Shown piece after piece: positions 57,592 through 64,000 of a stretch of DNA of 64,000 nt (position 1 is its first letter; each line of letters opens with the position of its first letter). The notes under the pieces were generated by a model, which worked only from the letters and a program-made list of their open reading frames with translations, searched no databases and was not told where the DNA came from. A program made the position numbers and the translations under genes. This DNA is from Flavobacterium sp. AED (lineage in GTDB: Bacteria; Bacteroidota; Bacteroidia; Flavobacteriales; Flavobacteriaceae): contig NZ_JSYM01000002.1 in NCBI RefSeq assembly GCF_000812945.1, positions 248,001 through 312,000 on the forward strand. The letters run 5' to 3'.

Positions 57592-59529
57592 TTAATAATC
57601 AAAACGTTTAAAAGCTTCAATAGCCTCATATTCAGCAAGACCTAAATCGTCGTAAATCTTTGCGGTATTTTTGTTGCGATCTTCGGCTCTAACCCAAAAT
57701 TCTCTAGAGTCGTTTCCTTGAAACATTACCCTGTCTTTTTGGGATTGATGATACAAAATAGCATGTCTTTTTAGCAAAACTTCATCAGGACTTAAGGGAA
57801 CGGCCATGTCTATTTCATGGATATCCCATTCATGCCAAGCACCTCTGTACAACCATAACCAACAATCACTCATGTAAGGTTTTGATTTGAGTTGTTTCAT
57901 GGCGGAAAATATGGCATTCAAGCAAACTTCATGAGTACCGTGTGGATCTGCCAAATCACCAGCAGCAAAAACCTGATGCGGTTTTATTTTTGCAATAATC
58001 GCTGCAACTATGGCAACATCTTCAGGACCCAATGGGTTTTTCTTCACTCGGCCGGTTTCATAAAAAGGAAGGTCTAAAAAGTGTGTGTTTTCATCTTTTA
58101 ACCCAATGTATCTTGTTGCGGCATACGATTCACGACGTCTGATTAAGCCTTTTAATTTTCGAACTTCAAGAGAATCAATTTGATTTTCGGTTTTGTTATT
58201 AATGAAATTGATTACCGCAGGAAAATCAATATTACAATCGGTTTCTCCAATAAAATCATTGCAAACTTCAGCAAATTTCAATGCTTCATCATCTGTAACA
58301 GCAATATTTCCAGAAGTTTGATACACTACATGAACATCATGACCTTGTTTTATCAATTTAGAAAAAGTTCCTCCCATAGAAATCACGTCATCATCCGGAT
58401 GCGGACTAAAAAGAATGATTCTTTTTTTGGCAGGATTGGCTCTTTCGGGTCTGTGGGAATCATCCGTATTGGGTTTTCCTCCCGGCCATCCTGTTATGGT
58501 ATGCTGCAATACATTGAACATATTAATATTCAAATCATACGCAGAACCTTCTTGCGCCAAAAGATCCGACATTCCGTTATTGTTGTAATCCCTATCGGTC
58601 AGTTTTAATATCGATTGTTTTGTTTCTTGGCAGAGCCAAACAATGGCTTTGTTTTTTAATTCTGTTGTCCAAATGCATTCTCCTACCAACCACGGTGTTT
58701 CAAATCGAGTTAATTCGGAAGCTGCCGATTGGTCTAAAACGAAAGTGGTATTGGTATGATTTTGCAAAAATGTAGCAGGAACCTCAGAGCTTATTTCTCC
58801 TTGAATGGTTCTCTTTATGATGGACGCTTTATTTTGGCCCCAAGCCATTAATACAATTCTTTTGGATCTCAAAATAGTAGAAACTCCCATGGTAATGGCT
58901 CTTTTTGGAACGTTATCAATACCATTAAAATCTGACGATGCATCTATTCTAGTGATATGATCCAAAGTAATGATTCGGGTTCCTGAATTGATGTGGGATC
59001 CCGGTTCATTGAAACCTACGTGTCCCGTACGACCAATTCCCAATAATTGGAAATCAAGTCCTCCGGCATCTTTTATTTTTATTTCATAATCAACGCAATA
59101 TTGATTCAGTTCATCAATCGCTACCGTTCCGTCAGGAACATTTACATTTTCCGGTTTAATATCGATATGATTAAAAAGATGCTGATGCATGAAATAATGA
59201 TAGCTTTGGTTGTTTTCTTTCGTCATTGGATAGTATTCATCCAAATTGAAAGTCACTACATTACTAAAGCTTAGTCCTTCTTCTTTATGCATTCGCACTA
59301 ATTCTTCATAAACCTTTATAGGAGAAGAGCCAGTAGCTAAACCAAGTACGCAAGATTTGTTTACGGCTTGCTTGGATCTAATTAATGCTGCTATTTCTTG
59401 TGCAACAATTTTTGAAGCTTCAACCGAATTTTTAAAAATGGCATTGTGAATTTTTTCAAATCTCGTTTCTTCAAATTTACCGGCACTTTTATAGCTGATG
59501 TCAGGTTTAATTTCTAAAACACTTTTCAT
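57592..59529 (-). CDS. NagB-like domain fused to a PIG-L/LmbE deacetylase domain
   Basis: A 645-residue cytoplasmic protein. Residues ~25-300 form a glucosamine-6-phosphate deaminase (NagB) domain with VVTFNLDEYYPM (Asp97), GIGRTGHVGFNEPGS (His170, Glu175) and GVSTILRSKR. In true NagB the first motif residue before Gly-His is Asp (D141 of E. coli); here it is Thr168. Residues ~365-640 are a PIG-L/LmbE N-deacetylase domain with the zinc motif SPHPDDD (376-380) and a later DLADPHGTHEVC. Fusions of this kind are known in Bacteroides. The protein could deacetylate an amino sugar and deaminate it, or have lost one activity. It is the last gene of the operon, 36 bases after the EamA gene. Confidence 0.9.
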   Translation of the reverse strand: MKSVLEIKPDISYKSAGKFEETRFEKIHNAIFKNSVEASKIVAQEIAALIRSKQAVNKSCVLGLATGSSPIKVYEELVRMHKEEGLSFSNVVTFNLDEYYPMTKENNQSYHYFMHQHLFNHIDIKPENVNVPDGTVAIDELNQYCVDYEIKIKDAGGLDFQLLGIGRTGHVGFNEPGSHINSGTRIITLDHITRIDASSDFNGIDNVPKRAITMGVSTILRSKRIVLMAWGQNKASIIKRTIQGEISSEVPATFLQNHTNTTFVLDQSAASELTRFETPWLVGECIWTTELKNKAIVWLCQETKQSILKLTDRDYNNNGMSDLLAQEGSAYDLNINMFNVLQHTITGWPGGKPNTDDSHRPERANPAKKRIILFSPHPDDDVISMGGTFSKLIKQGHDVHVVYQTSGNIAVTDDEALKFAEVCNDFIGETDCNIDFPAVINFINNKTENQIDSLEVRKLKGLIRRRESYAATRYIGLKDENTHFLDLPFYETGRVKKNPLGPEDVAIVAAIIAKIKPHQVFAAGDLADPHGTHEVCLNAIFSAMKQLKSKPYMSDCWLWLYRGAWHEWDIHEIDMAVPLSPDEVLLKRHAILYHQSQKDRVMFQGNDSREFWVRAEDRNKNTAKIYDDLGLAEYEAIEAFKRFDY

Positions 59530-59565
59530 TTTATTTTCTATTTGAGTTAATTACTTACGTTTTTA

Positions 59566-60483
59566 TTATTTATTTTTTAAAGACATACTGATATATAATC
59601 CGCTTATTACAAAGGCAACACCCAAAAAAGTATATAAACTAATAGGTTCATTCATCATGAAATGAGCAATTATAAAACCAAATATTGGACATAAAAAAAG
59701 CCAATAGGAAGCTTTGATTGGATTGTTTTTCAACAGGTATAACCAAAATTGAACTGCTCCTATAGATACCGGAATTGCTAACCAAGAAACGGAAGCCCAA
59801 AATTTAGCATCAAAAATATTTTGATCGGGTTGGTAGGTTGCCGCTAAAACAGGCAACAAAAAAATACCGCCAATAATAGTCTGCCAGCCATTAATAGTTA
59901 AAATATGCAATCCTTTCCAATTGGCACGGGAATAGTAAATGGTTCCTAACGAATAAGCAATCATGCTTGCCAATAAAATAAGTATTCCGTTAAGAGTTGC
60001 AAAACTGTTTTGCAAAAGGGGATAGGCTGCTAAAATTACGCCGACAAAACAAAGTATCAAACTAAGAATATTTTGGAACCTGATTTTGTGGGATAACCAA
60101 ACTGCTGACATCAATGCAATAAAAACTGGATTGGTGGCTACAGCCAAACTTCCCAAACCCGCCGATACTTGTTGCATGGCGATTACGTACAAACCAAGGT
60201 AAAATGAAATATTCAATACTCCATAAATACTAATCTGTACCCATTCTTTTTTTGAAGGCATTCGATTACGCATCACTAGGTGCGTTACAAACAACATGAT
60301 TGTCCCGGCAATTAGAAATCTAAAAATAGAAATCACAAAGGGTTGCGCAGAATCCAGCCCTATTTTAGTGGCAGTTGATGCTGATGCCCATAAAAAAGCA
60401 AACACTATTCCAATAAAAATGAGTTTCCATTCTTTGGATTTAGTTGTACCTGAAATTGCTATAGTTTTAGTTGCAGTATTCAA
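59566..60483 (-). CDS. EamA family transporter in the amino-sugar operon
   Basis: A 305-residue inner-membrane protein with about ten helices in two EamA repeats (FLWASASTATKIGLDSAQP near the start; WLFLCPIFGFIIAHFMMNEPIS near the end). It starts 10 bases after nagA and precedes the NagB-PIG-L gene, so it belongs to the operon. It may move an amino sugar or a nitrogen by-product; substrate unknown. It is clearly different in sequence from the RhtA-like protein at 56596. Confidence 0.87.
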   Translation of the reverse strand: MNTATKTIAISGTTKSKEWKLIFIGIVFAFLWASASTATKIGLDSAQPFVISIFRFLIAGTIMLFVTHLVMRNRMPSKKEWVQISIYGVLNISFYLGLYVIAMQQVSAGLGSLAVATNPVFIALMSAVWLSHKIRFQNILSLILCFVGVILAAYPLLQNSFATLNGILILLASMIAYSLGTIYYSRANWKGLHILTINGWQTIIGGIFLLPVLAATYQPDQNIFDAKFWASVSWLAIPVSIGAVQFWLYLLKNNPIKASYWLFLCPIFGFIIAHFMMNEPISLYTFLGVAFVISGLYISMSLKNK

Positions 60484-60493
60484 AATATAGTGT

Positions 60494-61615
60494 TTAAATC
60501 GGATTATAGTTTCTGGTTTCTATTCTTGACAGATTATCATTGAAAGTGACAAAACTTGCCGGGAATCCCGGTTTTATTTTACCCAATTGATGTTCCATGT
60601 TAATAGCGGCTGCTACTCGGCAAGTCGCCATTTTAATCGCTTCATCAGCTGATACGTTCAAATGATTGAATGCATTCTGAACGGCTTCTTTCATCGAAAT
60701 ACTGGCCCCGGCTAGATTACCTTCATCATTTCTGTAAAAGCCATTATCGAGATGGGCATCAAAATTTTCCCATTTAAAACTGGAAACTTTACGTCCTAAA
60801 AAAGCAGCATCACTGATTAAAAAGAATTTGTCTTTCTTTAGTTTATATGCTAATCTAGCAGCGGCATAATCACAATGCGCACCATCTAAAATAACAGGTG
60901 CATAAACAGATTCATTTTCGAATGTTGCACCAACTAAACCGGGTTCCCGATGCCCAAATTGAGTCATCGCATTAAACAAATGGGTAACCAATTTAATCCC
61001 TTTAGAAAAGTAATATTGCGCTTCTTTGTAGGTCATGGTAGAATGCCCCGCCGAAATGACGATGTCGCTTTCTAATAGCATATCCAATTGCTCGTCTGTA
61101 AAACATTCCGGAGCAATTGTGATTACTTTTATCACATCTTTACCGTGACGGATAATTTCTTCTAATTCGGAATTGGTAGGTTTACGAACCTGATTAATAC
61201 TATGTGCACCACGTTTTAAAGGATTCAAAAAAGGACCTTCCAGATGCATTCCTAGTACTCCGTTATTGTATTTAGCTTTATAACTGCGAATGGCTTCAAT
61301 TCCTTCAAGAATGGTTTCTTTGGAAGACGATATCAGGCATGGAAGTACATGAGTGGTACCATATTTCAAACTGGTTTCATAAATATCTTGAATGGTTTCT
61401 TCTGTTGGAGTTTGGCTAAAATAAAGTTGCTCTCCACCATTTATTTGGATGTCTATGAAACCAGCAGAAATGTGTTCTCCTTTCAAATCAATTAGGGGAA
61501 TAGTATTGGGAATTTCTTTTTGAACAGAAATAATTATTCCATTTTCTATTATAATGACATCATTATTTATTTCATCGCCAGTATGTACAATTCCGTTAAC
61601 AATGGCTTGTTTCAT
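60494..61615 (-). CDS. nagA: N-acetylglucosamine-6-phosphate deacetylase
   Basis: A 373-residue cytoplasmic amidohydrolase that removes acetate from GlcNAc-6-phosphate to give glucosamine 6-phosphate. The family motifs are intact: GFIDIQINGGEQ, the metal-binding HLEGPFLNPLKRGAHS, ISAGHSTMTY, THLFNAM and the catalytic Asp in LISDAAFLG. Its ATG overlaps the stop of the epimerase gene in an ATGA, so the two are coupled. It supplies the substrate of the NagB-like protein two genes on. Confidence 0.95.
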   Translation of the reverse strand: MKQAIVNGIVHTGDEINNDVIIIENGIIISVQKEIPNTIPLIDLKGEHISAGFIDIQINGGEQLYFSQTPTEETIQDIYETSLKYGTTHVLPCLISSSKETILEGIEAIRSYKAKYNNGVLGMHLEGPFLNPLKRGAHSINQVRKPTNSELEEIIRHGKDVIKVITIAPECFTDEQLDMLLESDIVISAGHSTMTYKEAQYYFSKGIKLVTHLFNAMTQFGHREPGLVGATFENESVYAPVILDGAHCDYAAARLAYKLKKDKFFLISDAAFLGRKVSSFKWENFDAHLDNGFYRNDEGNLAGASISMKEAVQNAFNHLNVSADEAIKMATCRVAAAINMEHQLGKIKPGFPASFVTFNDNLSRIETRNYNPI

Positions 61616-62850
61616 TTTTTATAATTTAAATGTGTTACATCTAGTTTACTACTGGCAACATTCTTATTGTCTTTTAAATACTCATTAAGTAGTTGCAAAC
61701 AATACCATTCCTGTCTTGGCAAATGAAACGGTCCTTTAAACATATTTCCTTTTGCCGTTTGGGCAATAGTTCCGTCTTTATGTAAATAGCCAAACCATTC
61801 TCCATTTGCTGCATCATGGAATTTGCTGTACGCATAATCATGTACCATTTTGTGCCAAGTTGCATATTTTTCATCGCCTGTCATGGTGTAGGCCAGTAGC
61901 GTTGCAATAATCACTTCGTTATGAGGCCACCAAAACTTCATATCCTGCCAGTATTCCTGAACAGGTTTGTCATATACATCACGGTAATATAGAATACCTC
62001 CATGTTCTTTATCCCATCCGCGTTCCCACATATAATCGAGCATTTTGCAGCCCAATTCAATTAAATGAGGATCATTGTTGCGATATTTAGCTTCATGCAA
62101 GATGAACCAAGCTCCTTCAATAGCGTGACCGGGATTCAACGTGCGCCCATCAATGTGGTCTATAATAGAACCATCTGGCGCTACTTGTTCCATCACACAT
62201 TTAATATCATCTTTTACAAAATCGGTTTCAATTTCAGTAATCCAAGTATCAATCCATTCATCACAACGTGGGTCGCCTATATTTTCCCGTAATTGTTGGG
62301 CCGTGTTTATCATAATCATAGGAGTGCCAATTCCTTTTGACGGTCGAGTAGCAGTGAATTTAGGTTCTAATAAATTAGATGTAGTTGAATATTCGATGCA
62401 TTTTCCAAATAAAAAACGTGCTTTTTCGGCAGCAGCCTCATCACCGCTTGCTTTTGCGTAAGCTGACATCGCAATAACCGCAAAGGTTTCCGAAAAATAA
62501 TAACGGCGTTTGCGTATGGGTTGTCCGTCGCGTGTTACGTGAAAAAACATTCGTCCATCGGTATCAAAGCAGTGGTTGTTTAAAAAATCGATGCCTGTTT
62601 TAGAACCTTCTAACCATTCTTGTTTTGGTTCGACTGTATTGTAAAGCGTAGCCAATAACCAAGCGGCGCGCCCTTGTATCCATACTGCTTTGTCATCATC
62701 AATCAAACTTCCATCTTGATCACGCATTAATAAATAACCTCCAAACTCGGTATCGATTGAACGTGGAAACCAAAAGGGCACAGTATCATTTAATAATTGA
62801 TTCTGATAAAAATCTTTTAAGCTGAGAAGATCTGTTTTTGAATAGCTCAT
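61612..62850 (-). CDS. N-acylglucosamine 2-epimerase (AGE/RnBP type)
   Basis: A 412-residue cytoplasmic (alpha/alpha)6-barrel epimerase. DDDKAVWIQGRAAW, RRYYFSETFAVIAM and the C-terminal FWWPHNEVIIATLLAY and RQEWYCLQLLNEYL match the N-acylglucosamine 2-epimerase family rather than cellobiose epimerases. It converts N-acetylmannosamine to N-acetylglucosamine, the step that follows sialic acid lyase in Bacteroidota. With an O-acetylesterase just upstream and nagA downstream it points to sialic acid use. Its stop overlaps nagA. Confidence 0.9.
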   Translation of the reverse strand: MSYSKTDLLSLKDFYQNQLLNDTVPFWFPRSIDTEFGGYLLMRDQDGSLIDDDKAVWIQGRAAWLLATLYNTVEPKQEWLEGSKTGIDFLNNHCFDTDGRMFFHVTRDGQPIRKRRYYFSETFAVIAMSAYAKASGDEAAAEKARFLFGKCIEYSTTSNLLEPKFTATRPSKGIGTPMIMINTAQQLRENIGDPRCDEWIDTWITEIETDFVKDDIKCVMEQVAPDGSIIDHIDGRTLNPGHAIEGAWFILHEAKYRNNDPHLIELGCKMLDYMWERGWDKEHGGILYYRDVYDKPVQEYWQDMKFWWPHNEVIIATLLAYTMTGDEKYATWHKMVHDYAYSKFHDAANGEWFGYLHKDGTIAQTAKGNMFKGPFHLPRQEWYCLQLLNEYLKDNKNVASSKLDVTHLNYKK

Positions 62851-62944
62851 TTTTTAATATATGTTTTGTAACTAGTATTTTTTATGTGTACTAGATGTTA
62901 TTTTTTTGTCTCGTTTAGTCAGTAAATAAAGGATTTGACTTTTT

Positions 62945-64000
62945 TTAGTTTTCAGTAGCAGGATTTAATTCTAGTTTGAAAGTGGAACATGGAAGTCCTG
63001 CTTCATTCACTAAATTGGCTGTAGTAAACGGTTTCCATGCATATAAAACGGTTTTTATTTTTTCTCTTTTTGGGACCGTAATTAATACTTGATTTTTCAC
63101 GATAGTTGCATTGCTTTGAATGTGGATTCCCTTGTCATTTACCAATTCAAAACCAATTAATTCTTTTTTGTCCGAAGTAGTTAATTGTTTTGCAAATGCA
63201 AATGAAACTAGAATGTTGTCGCCTTTTTTTATGGCTTTCAAAGCGTAAGGACCATTCGCAATTACAGCTTTTCCATAGGTATACCGCAAGGCCAAAAGCG
63301 CCAAACGATCAGCCACTTCTTTTTTCTTAATGGGATGTACATTGAGAGCATCTCCATAATCCATACTAATAGCCATCCCGCTGTTAGGTATTTTATTTTG
63401 CAATCTATTTTGCATATCTCTGAATGCTGGCCAAGATGGTCGATCAATACTTGATAATTGTACATAATAGAAGGGTAGGCTAGCCCCCCAGGCGTTGCGC
63501 CAACTTTCTACTAATGTAGGCATGAGATGTTCATACAATTCAACATTATGTGCATTGCTTTCGCCTTGGTACCAAATCACACCTTTTATCGGGAATTTTG
63601 TAAAGGCTTCAACTCCAGCTTCAAAATTGTAACAAGGATCATATGGATGACGTTGTTTTACATTTGTAGCATTTTTCAAATTTACATTGGCACGTTCTCT
63701 GACCCATGGCATGATGAAATCTGATTTACGCCAGTTGGTTAATACATCAACTACTTTATCGTCGTGTTCCAAGGTGTATCTGTCAATCCAGGATTCTATC
63801 GGTGATCCGCCAACGGCAACTTGAATTAAACCCACAGGTACATTTTCTTCGTGGGCGATGTTTTTACCAAAGTAATAGGCAATGGCAGAGAAATCTTTGG
63901 CACTTATCGAATCACATACTGACCAACTTCCGGAAAAGAATTGCAGCTGATTGGTTTTAACTAATGTTATAGAATCCCAAGCCGTTTCATCAGTATCACG
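62945..64000 (-). CDS. Sialate O-acetylesterase-like protein, 5' end cut by window
   Basis: The C-terminal part of an SGNH-type esterase removing O-acetyl groups from sialic acids, usually periplasmic. The frame stays open to base 64000. FSAIAYYFGKNIAHEENVPVGLIQVAVGGSPIESW holds the block IGNSS-like GGS with the likely nucleophile, and KGVIWYQGESNAH is the conserved oxyanion/Gln-Gly-Glu-Ser block. HPIKKKEVADRLALLALR carries the Asp/His-like final motif (NVHPIKK). The gene lies 94 bases before the epimerase start and probably belongs to the same operon. The signal peptide would lie outside the window. Confidence 0.87.
   Translation of the reverse strand, partial: RDTDETAWDSITLVKTNQLQFFSGSWSVCDSISAKDFSAIAYYFGKNIAHEENVPVGLIQVAVGGSPIESWIDRYTLEHDDKVVDVLTNWRKSDFIMPWVRERANVNLKNATNVKQRHPYDPCYNFEAGVEAFTKFPIKGVIWYQGESNAHNVELYEHLMPTLVESWRNAWGASLPFYYVQLSSIDRPSWPAFRDMQNRLQNKIPNSGMAISMDYGDALNVHPIKKKEVADRLALLALRYTYGKAVIANGPYALKAIKKGDNILVSFAFAKQLTTSDKKELIGFELVNDKGIHIQSNATIVKNQVLITVPKREKIKTVLYAWKPFTTANLVNEAGLPCSTFKLELNPATEN

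Overview
The window comes from an AT-rich member of the Bacteroidota, most likely Flavobacterium or a close relative. The evidence is a SusC/SusD pair, a hybrid two-component regulator with a propeller sensor, a giant secreted protein with a type IX (T9SS type B) C-terminus beside a PorP/SprF protein, several lipoproteins, few Shine-Dalgarno sites, and repeated TAnnTTTG promoter -7 boxes. No rRNA, tRNA, CRISPR array, prophage or intact transposase was seen.

Layout. 1-9083: two paralogous PAS/histidine kinase/receiver hybrids flank a CheB-CheR-PAS fusion. 9145-12908 (minus): a tightly packed sulfur/thiol operon encodes a persulfide dioxygenase-rhodanese, a methyltransferase fused to a heavy-metal domain, two small membrane proteins with similar Cys motifs, thioredoxin and a LOG protein. 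13134-19330: cytochrome bd oxidase (cydAB), a TauE exporter, a Crp/Fnr regulator, a rhodanese and a GapN-like dehydrogenase. 19569-28677: a 2038-residue PKD/SprB-repeat T9SS protein, its PorP/SprF partner and an M1 peptidase. 29173-32296: an accessory stretch with a lipoprotein, REP-like palindromes, a YwqK/TPR protein, a TerB-like protein and an attC-like stem-loop. 33042-48688: a polysaccharide utilisation locus with HTCS regulator, SusC, SusD, GH130, MFS transporter, an unrecognised exported protein, GH13 and a mannose-6-phosphate isomerase-like cupin. 49065-56518: a membrane kinase with a LuxR-type regulator, a PAS kinase, two DUF1508 proteins around a degenerate receiver-like protein, a lipocalin-like lipoprotein and OmpA. 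56596-64000 (minus): an EamA exporter, then an amino-sugar/sialic-acid operon (O-acetylesterase, N-acylglucosamine 2-epimerase, NagA, EamA transporter, NagB-PIG-L fusion).

The most notable non-coding result is three pairs of promoters. Within each pair a specific dyad sits at exactly the same distance from the -7 box. (1) GTAGAA-N4-TTCTAC-N16-TTCTAC-N22-TAnnTTTG lies before the kinase/LuxR genes and again before the gene cluster that follows them. (2) TTACG-N6-CGTAA-NN-CAATG-N14-TAnnTTTG lies before the giant T9SS protein and before the YwqK/TPR gene. (3) GTnAC-N4-GTnAC-like dyad-N22-nACCTTTG lies before the persulfide dioxygenase operon and before tauE, next to a Crp/Fnr gene. Each implies a small regulon that can be tested genome-wide.

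The two best candidates for undescribed biology are the sulfur operon, with its methyltransferase-HMA fusion and GCxSxxCxI membrane proteins, and the utilisation locus, which joins GH130 and GH13 enzymes to an exported protein of unknown family. All functional calls are from reading sequence motifs; no database search was run.
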